From the NCBI GenBank assembly GCA_963710535.1, contig CAVQAW010000010.1:62001-126000 (forward strand): a stretch of DNA of 64,000 bases, read 5' to 3'. Every line of letters starts with the position of its first letter. Position 1 is the first letter of the stretch. Positions 35,799-44,076 of this stretch are shown in pieces. The notes below the pieces were generated by a model. It was not told the origin of the DNA. It was given only the letters and a program-made list of their open reading frames with translations, and did no database searches. The stretch comes from Pelagihabitans sp963710535 (GTDB lineage: Bacteria; Bacteroidota; Bacteroidia; Flavobacteriales; Flavobacteriaceae). A program made the position numbers and the translations under genes.

Positions 35799-36170
35799 TT
35801 AATTGCCTGTGCGTTGTCGTATCAAGTCGATCAAATCAACGGCCGTTTCCATGTTATTGAGTTCATTTGTGGAGACCAAAACCTCCAAGTCCGAAGCAGA
35901 CGCTATCAAAACGATGGGAAACGAGAATTTATGACCGAATTTCGATGCATAGGCCTTTTGGAACTCGTTCTTGTGCAGGAATTCCATGTCACGATCGGTT
36001 TCCATTCTGAATTTTTTCCACGCTTTATTTTCTGTAAATGCACCAAAAGTCAAAGCACAAAGACGGCAATCGTAGGTAGCCGGACTCAATATTTTATGGG
36101 CGCCGTCGAGCAGCACATTCCGAAGTCCGGAATCGGCGTTGTAGATGAATATCAATTTTTCAGGGTTCAT
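35799..36170 (-). CDS. Conserved protein of unknown function
   Basis: I do not recognise a characterised family. The 123-residue soluble protein starts at the ATG at 36170 (MNPEKLIFIYNADSG). It contains DCRLCALTFGAF near 37-48 with a CxxC pair, then a charged middle (KKFRMETDRDMEFLHKNEF) and a hydrophobic strand FPIVLIASASDLEVLVS near 85-101. No Walker motif is present. The CxxC and the opening FIYNADSG resemble a group of short flavobacterial proteins sometimes labelled GTPase without evident motifs. It converges on engB with an 18-bp gap. Confidence 0.7.
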   Translation of the reverse strand: MNPEKLIFIYNADSGLRNVLLDGAHKILSPATYDCRLCALTFGAFTENKAWKKFRMETDRDMEFLHKNEFQKAYASKFGHKFSFPIVLIASASDLEVLVSTNELNNMETAVDLIDLIRQRTGN

Positions 36171-36260
36171 ATAAGGGACCAAAGCATTATATTTAAAGCA
36201 AGGGTTTGGTCTGTATCGCTTAAGACTCCTTACTATTAAAAAGCGCTAAATTCTTTTATT

Positions 36261-37904
36261 ATGAGAAATGTACTGTTTGCCCTGATATGTCCATGGCTGC
36301 TTTTATGTTGTGCCAAAAAAACGGAAACACCGGTTCCTCCCGTGACCGCCCCATTTTCGGATATCGACACCCTGGCAACGAACGACTGGTGGAATCGCAA
36401 GGAAAATCCGATCATCGATTTAAAGGTATCACGTGACAGTGTGATCGCCTTTGGTCTTTATACGGTCTCGAACAACACTTTAAAATTGAGCGCACAATTG
36501 TATCCCCTATACCCCGATGAAAGCAGGGAAGTGCAACTGGAAGTGGAAGCCCATGGGCAATGGAAGGTGGTGCAGACCCAAAAAGTGAACGACCTTGGAT
36601 GGTCGGCCCTATTTCGCATCGCACCCTGGGATGCAGCACAGGATGTAAAATATCGCCTGAGGCACGGTGAAAATGCCAATTTCGAGGGCGTGATACGCAA
36701 AGATCCCGTCGATAAAGATCGGATTGTACTCGCGGCCCTGTCCTGTAATTCGAATAAAGACCGCGGGATGCGCGAACAATATGTGCGCAACATCAACCAC
36801 CAGGACCCCGACCTTATCTTTTTTGCAGGGGACCAGTCTTACGACCATTCCGAACACACCGCGGCATGGCTCAAGTTCGGTATACAGTTTAGGGAGACAT
36901 TTCGCAATAGACCTTGTATCACCATCCCAGACGACCACGACATCGGCCAGGGCAATCTATGGGGAGAGAACGGAAAAGTCAGCAGCTCGGAAGGAAGTCC
37001 GGACGGAGGATATCGTTACCATCCCGAATATATCAAAATGGTGGAGCGCTGCCAAACGGCCCATTTGCCCGACCCATTCGACCCAACGCCCATCGAACAG
37101 GGCATAGGCGTTTATTACACCCACTTGGTGCTTGGCGGAATTGACTTTGCCATACTGGAGGACCGCAAGTTCAAATCGGGTCCGGAGGGCAAGATCCCGC
37201 AACAGGGTCCCAGGCCCGACCATATCAGAAATTCCGATTACGATCCGGCATCGATCGATCTGCCGGGATTGCAGCTGTTGGGAGACCGACAACTTCGATT
37301 TTTGGAAGTTTGGGGAAGTCGAAATGCCGAGTTGCCCAAAGTGGTATTGTCACAGACCGGTTTTTGTGGCGGGGCACATATTCATGGCAGCTTGGACAAC
37401 CGACTCCATGCCGATTTGGACAGCAATGGTTGGCCTCAGTCGGGCCGTAAAAAAGCTTTGACCCTGATACGGGCCGCAAATGCCATTCATATTGCCGGCG
37501 ACCAGCACTTGGCTACGGTGATCAAACACGGCATCGATGATTTTGGCGACGGGCCATGGGCCTTTGTGGTGCCGGCCATCGTCAATGACTATTACAGCAG
37601 GTGGTGGTGGCCCGAGGATGAAAAAGCGGGCCCACATCCAAATACCAAGTCCTCCCTTCCATGGACCGGCGATTACCTTGATGGGTTCAACAACAAGGTA
37701 AGCATGTATGCCTACGTCAACCCCGAAAGCCCATCGAAAGGCGGGGGTTATGGTCTGATTCGTTTTGACAAAAAAAATAAAAGCGCCACTTTTGAATGCT
37801 GGCCACGTGATGTGGACGTAAGCCGAAAAGATGCACAACAGTTTGAAGGCTGGCCGATTACGGTTGCTATGGGCGGGGCAGCCAATGCAACGGAAACCCA
37901 ATGA
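36261..37904 (+). CDS. PhoD-like alkaline phosphatase/phosphodiesterase lipoprotein
   Basis: This 547-residue exported lipoprotein has the signal FALICPWLLLCC, with the acylated Cys at 16 or 17. After an N-terminal beta domain comes the metallophosphatase core with ligands in FFAGDQSYDHSEH near 190-202, IPDDHDIGQGN near 222-232 and IHIAGDQHLATVI near 411-423, the pattern of the PhoD family (Fe/Ca-type phosphodiesterases). It would release phosphate from organic esters outside the inner membrane. The substrate cannot be read, and no Pho box was identified. Confidence 0.88.
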   Translation: MRNVLFALICPWLLLCCAKKTETPVPPVTAPFSDIDTLATNDWWNRKENPIIDLKVSRDSVIAFGLYTVSNNTLKLSAQLYPLYPDESREVQLEVEAHGQWKVVQTQKVNDLGWSALFRIAPWDAAQDVKYRLRHGENANFEGVIRKDPVDKDRIVLAALSCNSNKDRGMREQYVRNINHQDPDLIFFAGDQSYDHSEHTAAWLKFGIQFRETFRNRPCITIPDDHDIGQGNLWGENGKVSSSEGSPDGGYRYHPEYIKMVERCQTAHLPDPFDPTPIEQGIGVYYTHLVLGGIDFAILEDRKFKSGPEGKIPQQGPRPDHIRNSDYDPASIDLPGLQLLGDRQLRFLEVWGSRNAELPKVVLSQTGFCGGAHIHGSLDNRLHADLDSNGWPQSGRKKALTLIRAANAIHIAGDQHLATVIKHGIDDFGDGPWAFVVPAIVNDYYSRWWWPEDEKAGPHPNTKSSLPWTGDYLDGFNNKVSMYAYVNPESPSKGGGYGLIRFDKKNKSATFECWPRDVDVSRKDAQQFEGWPITVAMGGAANATETQ

Positions 37905-38049
37905 TGAGAACGAAAGCGACAAAAGCTTCAGTAAGTTTTGTGGTACTTCGACAACTAATTTATCTCAATGCAGCTGAAGACCAAGCCTTGATTGCCATAA
38001 AAAATAGCATTTCAATAAATAGAAAAAGATAAGCGCCCCACCATATATT

Positions 38050-38865
38050 ATGATGAAATCCGTACCCAAATTTTTGTTATTGTGCTTTGTCATCGCCACG
38101 ATATCCTGCCAAAACAAAGCGACCCCCAAAGTATCCGAACAGGTCGATGTGACACAAGAATCCGAACCCAAAGCGGAAAAACGTCCAAAAGCGGAACAGT
38201 TATTCCTGGAAACATTTAGGGCCCATGGTGGCGACCTATACCTCAGCGCATCCTATTCCTTTCAGTTTAGGGAAAAACAATATGCTTTTGTCCATGATCA
38301 TGGCAGCTATTTGTATTCAGTGAGCCATAACGACAATGGCAAAGTCATTCTCGACGAACTCAAGAACGGTACCTTCAGCAGAAAAATAAACGGGGCCCTG
38401 ACGGAATTGACCCAGAAGGAAATCTCGAAATACACCGAAGCGTTGAATTCGGTGATCTATTTTGCCACACTTCCTTATAAATTAGGGGATAAGGCGGTGA
38501 ATAAAACCTATGGAGGGGAAACCACCATCAAAGGAAAAAATTATGACATCCTCGAAATCACCTTCGATCAAAGAGGTGGTGGTAAAGATCATGACGATGA
38601 ATTCATGTACTGGATCGACAGGGACACCAAACACATCCACTATTTGGCATATCGCTATAGTAGTAGTGGTGGCGGGGTGCGTTTTAGAAGTGCGTATAAT
38701 CCCAGAATGGTATCGGGGATAAGGTTCCAGGATTTTATCAATTACGAAGCGCCGGTAGGGACGCCTTTGGATTCGCTGCCTAGACTTTATGAAACGGGCA
38801 AACTAAAGGAACTTTCCAAAATAGAGACTGCAAATGTAGTTTGCTTGGAAGAACGATGTTCTTAA
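38050..38865 (+). CDS. DUF6503-like lipoprotein
   Basis: The 271-residue product has a lipoprotein signal (PKFLLLCFVIATISC, Cys20) and a charged linker (about 25-48). The rest looks like a LolA/YfaY-type half-barrel: alternating strands such as YSFQFREKQYAFVHDHGSY, YDILEITFDQRGGGKDHDDE and FMYWIDRDTKHIHYLAYRY. It resembles the Bacteroidota family DUF6503. No enzymatic motif is seen. It stands alone between the PhoD-like gene and gldC, in the opposite orientation to gldC. Confidence 0.75.
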   Translation: MMKSVPKFLLLCFVIATISCQNKATPKVSEQVDVTQESEPKAEKRPKAEQLFLETFRAHGGDLYLSASYSFQFREKQYAFVHDHGSYLYSVSHNDNGKVILDELKNGTFSRKINGALTELTQKEISKYTEALNSVIYFATLPYKLGDKAVNKTYGGETTIKGKNYDILEITFDQRGGGKDHDDEFMYWIDRDTKHIHYLAYRYSSSGGGVRFRSAYNPRMVSGIRFQDFINYEAPVGTPLDSLPRLYETGKLKELSKIETANVVCLEERCS

Positions 38866-38919
38866 AAGTTTCAGGACGCTCGGGCAGGCTTAACACAGAT
38901 AAGGTGAAGCGGGAAACCA

Positions 38920-39255
38920 TTATTCCTTCAGAGCCATTTTTTCCTCAAAATAGGCACAGAAGTCCTTCATTGAAGCGGTCATCTTTTCATCATGGGTCGC
39001 CTTCATAAAGGTATCGGAAAGGGATACCAGGGTTTGATGGAAAAAGATCTTCATCTCGTCGACAGGCATGTCTTTTGTCCAAAGATCTATTTTTAAGGAT
39101 TCCTTGTTCTTGCTGTCCCAAACCGATAGCAGCATGGCCTTTGCTTCCTCATTATCGATACCACCGTCCTCTGCCGACCAGGTCAGCTTTTCGGGAACCC
39201 GGTTTTCATCCAAACCTACTTTGAGCGTTATTTCAGAGATGTGAAGTTTTGCCAT
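38920..39255 (-). CDS. gldC: Gliding motility protein GldC
   Basis: This 111-residue cytoplasmic protein matches GldC of Flavobacterium johnsoniae in its N-terminus (LHISEITLKVGLDENRVPE), WSAEDGG and the helical C-terminus (AYFEEKMALKE). GldC increases the efficiency of gliding in F. johnsoniae but is not strictly required. It begins at the base following the gldB stop, so the two are co-transcribed. Confidence 0.92.
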   Translation of the reverse strand: MAKLHISEITLKVGLDENRVPEKLTWSAEDGGIDNEEAKAMLLSVWDSKNKESLKIDLWTKDMPVDEMKIFFHQTLVSLSDTFMKATHDEKMTASMKDFCAYFEEKMALKE

Positions 39256-40233
39256 CTATTTATTGGGTTTGTAGTTGCTTTTCTTGAAAATCTCATCTCC
39301 TGACAGGGTCAATAACTGTGGTAAGGTCACTTTGTTCTTGTCCATGAACGACTTTACAATCTGCCAACCGATATAGCGACCGATACGGCCGGGAGATTCA
39401 TTGTCGAGTTCAAGGCCAAATTTCGAAAAGGGTGCAGGATCTAAGAATCTTAATGCCAATTTGTTGTCGGTGCTGTACAGATATCCGTTTTCGATAAAAT
39501 TTCGCCAAATCGGTTCTTCATTGGCGTTTGCCCACAGCATTTGATCATCGGAATATCCGATTTTCACGGCATCCGGGGCCAAAGGCAGTATCATGTCCTT
39601 TACATAGAGTTCCTTGCCATAATAGATCATTTGCGACAAGAAGTCCCTGTCCCTTGGTGGAGAAACAACCGTTTTGAAAAAGGCACTCGCCACATCTGAA
39701 ACCATGTATTTTCTATCAAGGCCAGTGGCAATATAATTGGAAAGTCCTTGATAAAATTCATGCTCGGGTCCCAAGTAGTTGTCGAGGCCTATGAAGAGTA
39801 TGGAATCGGTAAGTATGATTCGATTCTGATAATCTACATCATTGGTCAAGGTTATGATTTTGGGGGTCCTAAATCTCGGAAAATAGTAGGCGATGTGTTT
39901 GAACAACAGATCCAGGGCTTGCTGTTCGTCGTCGAAGCTGGCAAAGCGCTGTCTTACTTCCTTTCGAAGTGCAATTTGTAGTGTGTCCTTCAATTTGGCC
40001 TCCCAGACACTATCGTTGTATTGGATGGGGAACAGGAACGGATATTGCTGCTTGAGTTGCGGGATATCTGAAGTCGATGCCTTGTCGAAAGCTTCATCGA
40101 ACCGTTCGATCTGGACGGAAATGGGCATACTTGCGATTTCCTCGGGCACCTTCCGATCGGGGCCACATCCCAAAATTATAAAAACCAGGATCAACGTCCA
40201 TTCATTCGGTATTTTCCTACCAAGAATTACCAT
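39256..40233 (-). CDS. gldB: Gliding motility lipoprotein GldB
   Basis: The product has 325 residues from the ATG at 40233, which has AAGGA seven bases upstream and yields a lipoprotein signal (TLILVFIILGC). Another in-frame ATG lies two codons earlier at 40239. GldB is required for gliding and is found only in Bacteroidota. It also belongs to the DUF2268-like metallopeptidase-fold group, but the HExxH here is degenerate (PEHEFYQGLSNYIATG). It is divergent from nadE with a 75-bp intergenic region. Confidence 0.92.
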   Translation of the reverse strand: MVILGRKIPNEWTLILVFIILGCGPDRKVPEEIASMPISVQIERFDEAFDKASTSDIPQLKQQYPFLFPIQYNDSVWEAKLKDTLQIALRKEVRQRFASFDDEQQALDLLFKHIAYYFPRFRTPKIITLTNDVDYQNRIILTDSILFIGLDNYLGPEHEFYQGLSNYIATGLDRKYMVSDVASAFFKTVVSPPRDRDFLSQMIYYGKELYVKDMILPLAPDAVKIGYSDDQMLWANANEEPIWRNFIENGYLYSTDNKLALRFLDPAPFSKFGLELDNESPGRIGRYIGWQIVKSFMDKNKVTLPQLLTLSGDEIFKKSNYKPNK

Positions 40234-40275
40234 ATTCATTTCCTTATTTGAACGATACCCATTATTTTTACGGGG

Positions 40276-40283
40276 CAAAGTTA
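40276..40283 (-). promoter_or_regulatory. Bacteroidota-type -7 element of gldBC
   Basis: The minus strand reads TAACTTTG, a perfect TAnnTTTG match 43 bases before the gldB start. The -33 region is unconvincing. Confidence 0.45.
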
Positions 40284-40308
40284 ATTGTTTTAAACTATAC
40301 CCCCCCTC

Positions 40309-41097
40309 ATGCAAACCGAAAAAGTAGTAAACCATATCGTTGGCTGGCTCAAAGACTATGCCCTCAATGCAGGAATGAAAGGATTTGTGATCGGTGTTTC
40401 AGGAGGAATTGATTCAGCGGTTACCTCAACACTCTGCGCGAAAACGGGACTGACCTTGCTCTGTTTGGAAATGCCCATCCATCAAGCCAGCAACCAAGTT
40501 GGTCGGGCCTCCAACCATATCGATTGGCTTCAGCAAAACTTTAAGAACGTACAGCGCCAACAGGTCGTATTGACCCCGGTCTTTGATCAGTTGGTGGCCG
40601 CGTTGCCCAAAGTGGATGATGAGGAAGCGCGATTCATGTCATTGGCGAATACCAGGGCCAGGCTTCGAATGACCACTTTATACTATTTTGCCGCATTGAA
40701 GGGGTACCTTGTGGCGGGGACCGGCAACAAAGTCGAAGATTTTGGCATCGGTTTTTACACCAAATACGGCGACGGCGGGGTTGATCTGAGTCCGATTGCC
40801 GATTTGATGAAAACGGAAGTTTATGAGGTGGCCCAATTTTTAGGCATTCATGACGAAATTATCAAGGCCCCTCCAACGGATGGGCTATGGGGCGATGATC
40901 GCACCGATGAAGACCAAATTGGGGCCTCCTATCCCGAGTTGGAATGGGCCATGAAGATGAAAGAAGAACGAAAGACGGCAGCCGACTTCAAAGGACGGGA
41001 AAAAGAGGTTTTTCAGATATTCGATAGATTCAATAAGGCCAACAGACATAAAATGGTTCCCATCCCGGTTTGTGAGATCCCAAAATCATTTTTTTAA
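40309..41097 (+). CDS. nadE: NAD(+) synthase, ammonia-dependent
   Basis: NadE amidates deamido-NAD to NAD, the last step of NAD synthesis. At 262 residues it is the short form without a glutaminase domain, so it uses free ammonia. The PP-loop SGGIDSAV is at 31-38, GTGNKVEDFGIGFYTKYGDG near 142-161 is the second nucleotide-contact region, and PPTDGLWGDDRTDEDQ near 188-203 follows. It is divergent from gldB, a neighbourhood conserved in flavobacteria. Confidence 0.96.
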   Translation: MQTEKVVNHIVGWLKDYALNAGMKGFVIGVSGGIDSAVTSTLCAKTGLTLLCLEMPIHQASNQVGRASNHIDWLQQNFKNVQRQQVVLTPVFDQLVAALPKVDDEEARFMSLANTRARLRMTTLYYFAALKGYLVAGTGNKVEDFGIGFYTKYGDGGVDLSPIADLMKTEVYEVAQFLGIHDEIIKAPPTDGLWGDDRTDEDQIGASYPELEWAMKMKEERKTAADFKGREKEVFQIFDRFNKANRHKMVPIPVCEIPKSFF

Positions 41098-41185
41098 CGT
41101 TTCAACCAATTTTGTCGTGATATAGACGAATAATATCTTAAAAAAACAAGTATTGTTTAAAAAAAGTTCAATTTTGTTAACCTTT

Positions 41186-41246
41186 TAAGCTAAAAACCTT
41201 AAATTGCTTAGCTTACTTATGTCTTACCGACTAAAGTCTACTTTAG
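41186..41246. promoter_or_regulatory. Two inverted repeats upstream of the LuxR-type regulator gene
   Basis: TAAGCTAA (41186-41193) and TTAGCTTA (41208-41215) form an 8-bp perfect inverted repeat with a 14-nt spacer. CTAAAG (41231-41236) and CTTTAG (41241-41246) form a second with a 4-nt loop, ending 16 bases before the ATG. They may be operator sites, possibly autoregulatory, or leader hairpins. Confidence 0.45.
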
Positions 41247-41262
41247 AATTAAACCTGACAAT

Positions 41263-41892
41263 ATGATCAATGTATTAATCGCTGACAACCATCCAATCAT
41301 TCGCATGGGCGTGAAACATGTTTTGGAGGGAGCATCGGGCATACAAGTTATTGCAGATGTGGCAACCACCTCTGAGCTTCTGGAAGCCTTGGAAAAAATT
41401 ACCCCAGATGTAGTGATGTTGGAAATGGACATCCCGGAAATCAATGGAATCGCCACACTTCGAAAATTAAAGAAAGAACATCCGGAAATAAAGGTCTTGA
41501 TCTATAGCGGCCAATCGGAAGATGTTTATGCGCTCAGCACGATCCGTGCCGGAGCTTATGGTTATCTTTCAAAGGCTTCCGATATCGACTATCTTATTTC
41601 AGCAGTGCGCAAGGTAAGTGAAGGAAATATGTTCATCACCAATGAACTTGCCCAAAGACTCGCATTTGATGAAGGTACACAACGGCCGAGAAGGTTTTTC
41701 AGAAAACTATCTTCCCGTGAGGTGGAAGTCCTCAAATTGCTTGCCAGCGGAAAGCGAAACAAAGATGTCGCCCTAGGGTTGAGTCTCAACGAAAAAACGG
41801 TGAGTACCTATAAGGCGCGATTGATGAAAAAATTAAATGTCGACAACATGGTAGATCTTTTGCAACAGGCAAAAGCGCTTGAATTATACTAA
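41263..41892 (+). CDS. LuxR/NarL-type response regulator with Glu at the phosphorylation site
   Basis: The 209-residue protein has a receiver domain (1-120) and a LuxR-type HTH (about 143-205, LSSREVEVLKLLASGKRNKD and EKTVSTYKARLMKKL). The receiver position normally held by the phosphorylated Asp (PDVVLLDxxMP) is Glu54 in PDVVMLEMDIP. The acidic pocket is Asp8-Asn9 instead of two acids. The Lys of YLSKAS near 106 and the Ser of YSG near 84 remain. The domain is therefore probably not phosphorylated in the usual way and may be fixed in an active-like state. No kinase gene is adjacent. A strong terminator follows. Confidence 0.93.
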   Translation: MINVLIADNHPIIRMGVKHVLEGASGIQVIADVATTSELLEALEKITPDVVMLEMDIPEINGIATLRKLKKEHPEIKVLIYSGQSEDVYALSTIRAGAYGYLSKASDIDYLISAVRKVSEGNMFITNELAQRLAFDEGTQRPRRFFRKLSSREVEVLKLLASGKRNKDVALGLSLNEKTVSTYKARLMKKLNVDNMVDLLQQAKALELY

Positions 41893-41916
41893 CTAACTCA
41901 AATTTTTTATACCTGG

Positions 41917-41948
41917 AAGGCCCTATTCGCATAGGGCCTTTTTTTTTA
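41917..41948 (+). terminator. Intrinsic terminator after the LuxR-type regulator gene
   Basis: A 10-bp perfect stem (41917-41926 with 41931-41940, AAGGCCCTAT/ATAGGGCCTT) with loop TCGC is followed by a T-run that reaches into the convergent dnaG stop codon. Confidence 0.92.
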
Positions 41949-43940
41949 TCCAAAGTGCTTGATCACCAGTCCGTTTCTTTCCGCCAAATTCTTCTTGAGT
42001 TCGTTATAATTCTTTAGGTCGTCCCACTGCTCCTGTGTTGGTGCCATCCCTTCACTGTTCTCGAGGGTATCGGCGATACCGCCGATTAAATCATTGATGA
42101 GTTTCAACCGTATGGAAGTGATGGTCTGGGAGACCCTGAGTACGACCTCGCTTTCCTTAGATTTCACAAAAATATTCCTTCGCTCCCAGTCATCAAGTTC
42201 ATATTTATTTTCATTCATATCCAAATCGACCACCGTTTCTGATACTTCGCTGGGCAAGTTGCCGATCCAACTGCTAAAATCGATGTTCTCGTTATTGATC
42301 AAACTTTCGATCAGAATGTTGTACGTTTCCTTAAATTTTGGATCCGCAAACTCAATTTCATCTTCCTGAAGTTCCAGGTATATTTTTTCCGCTACTTTTC
42401 TGCATACCTCATTCTTCACCATTTCCAATTCACCCTGATCATTGGTTTCATAGTAGAATTCCAGAAAATTGTCTTTTTGCATGCCATACTGCAATAGTAT
42501 TTTGAGTATCTCACGCTCATGTACCTTCTGGATATCCACTTTTTCCGCCAGGGTATCGTTACGGACCACTTCAAAGGCCTTTTGGTCTTGTTGTGCCTTT
42601 TTGGTGGCTTCTACCTGCTCCTTTTTGCCGATCTGTGCCAAGGTGCTGAACAGTACCGCCTCAGATATATTCATGATTTGGGCGCATTCCTGGATATAGA
42701 TTTCCTTTTGGATCCGATCGGGAATCTTGGAGATACTGTTCACGATATCCCTTACGGTATCGGCGCGCTTAATGGGGTCATTGGCGGATTCAGCGAACAA
42801 GAGCGATGCTTTGAATTGAATGAAATCTTTGGCATTTTGTTCCAAATAAAGGATCATCTCCCCCAATTCATTGTTCTTGGCGAAACTGTCGGGGTCTTCC
42901 CCCTCCGGGAAGGAACAGACTTTCACGTTCATGCCCTGTTCCAGGATCAGATCGATTCCCCTCAACGAAGCCCTTAAGCCTGCCGCATCCCCATCGAACA
43001 AGACCGTAATATTTTTCGTAAGCCTGTTAATCAACCGTATCTGTTCAGGGCTGAGCGCTGTACCGCTCGATGCGACCACATTGTGGATGCCCCGCTGGTG
43101 CATCTGAATGACGTCGGTATAGCCTTCCACCAAATAGCAGTTGTCTTCTTTGGCTATGGCCTGTTTGGCATAGTAAATACCGTAGAGCACCTTGCTTTTA
43201 TGGTAGATGTCGCTTTCAGGTGAATTCTGGTATTTGGCAGCCCTTTTGTCGCTCGTCAGGATACGGCCCCCAAAGCCCAGGACCCGACCGCTCATCGAAT
43301 GTATGGGGAACATCACCCTGCCCTTGAAACGGTCGAACATTTTTTTATTGCCCGGTTGGGCGGTATCTTCCTTGACTATGGTTAGGCCGGTCCTTTCCAA
43401 ATAATCCAACTGATACCCTTTATCGAGGGCGGCCTTTGTAAATCCGTCCCATTGATCAAGGCAATAGCCCAATCCGAATTTTTTGATGATATCATCGGTA
43501 AAGCCGCGTTCCTTGAAATAACTCAAGCCAATGGCTTTGCCCAAGGTCGTTTCCCAAAGCATTTCGGCGAAGTATTTTTGGGCATATTCAGAAACCAAAT
43601 ACATGCTCTCCCTTTCATTGGCTTCGAGTTTTTGCTCATCGCTCTTTTCGGTCTCCTCTATCTCGATATTGTACTTTTTTGCCAAATATTTGATGGCTTC
43701 GGGATAGTTGAAATGTTCATGTTCCATCAAAAATGCTACAACATTACCACCTTTGCCACTGCTGAAATCTTTCCAGATCTGTTTTACCGGCGACACCATG
43801 AAGCTCGGGGTGCGTTCGTCGCTAAACGGACTCAACCCTTTGAAATTGGATCCCGATTTTTTGAGCTGCACAAAATCCCCGATGACCTCCTCCAAACGGG
43901 CGGTCTCGTAAACTTTATCTATGGTGGATTTGGAAATCAA
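41946..43940 (-). CDS. dnaG: DNA primase DnaG, zinc-ligand residues replaced
   Basis: DnaG synthesises RNA primers at the replication fork. The 664 residues comprise an N-terminal CHC2-like domain (1-95), the Toprim catalytic core (about 250-345, with LVEGYTDVIQMHQ and LFDGDAAGLRAS) and a C-terminal helicase-interacting part. In the N-terminal domain the four canonical zinc ligands C, H, C, C are replaced: the CPFH motif reads SPFS (Ser37, Ser40), and the CxxC region reads DFSS (Asp58, Ser61). The surrounding fold sequence is kept. The start is a TTG at 43940 (TTG ATT TCC); no upstream ATG in frame was found. It is convergent with the regulator gene. Confidence 0.95.
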   Translation of the reverse strand: MISKSTIDKVYETARLEEVIGDFVQLKKSGSNFKGLSPFSDERTPSFMVSPVKQIWKDFSSGKGGNVVAFLMEHEHFNYPEAIKYLAKKYNIEIEETEKSDEQKLEANERESMYLVSEYAQKYFAEMLWETTLGKAIGLSYFKERGFTDDIIKKFGLGYCLDQWDGFTKAALDKGYQLDYLERTGLTIVKEDTAQPGNKKMFDRFKGRVMFPIHSMSGRVLGFGGRILTSDKRAAKYQNSPESDIYHKSKVLYGIYYAKQAIAKEDNCYLVEGYTDVIQMHQRGIHNVVASSGTALSPEQIRLINRLTKNITVLFDGDAAGLRASLRGIDLILEQGMNVKVCSFPEGEDPDSFAKNNELGEMILYLEQNAKDFIQFKASLLFAESANDPIKRADTVRDIVNSISKIPDRIQKEIYIQECAQIMNISEAVLFSTLAQIGKKEQVEATKKAQQDQKAFEVVRNDTLAEKVDIQKVHEREILKILLQYGMQKDNFLEFYYETNDQGELEMVKNEVCRKVAEKIYLELQEDEIEFADPKFKETYNILIESLINNENIDFSSWIGNLPSEVSETVVDLDMNENKYELDDWERRNIFVKSKESEVVLRVSQTITSIRLKLINDLIGGIADTLENSEGMAPTQEQWDDLKNYNELKKNLAERNGLVIKHFG

Positions 43941-44076
43941 AATGTTTCGATTAGGGAGACTTAATGATCAGGATAAATGAATATAGTAAAGATAATTTTA
44001 AAAAAAGGATTGATTCGATATAAACCGTGAAGTCTCCATCATTATGAAAAAAAGCATGTGAATCGATCGATATGTC

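Noticed and set aside
39256..40233. GldB as an active metallopeptidase
   Set aside because: The region where HExxH would be expected does not carry an intact motif; only the fold resemblance remains.
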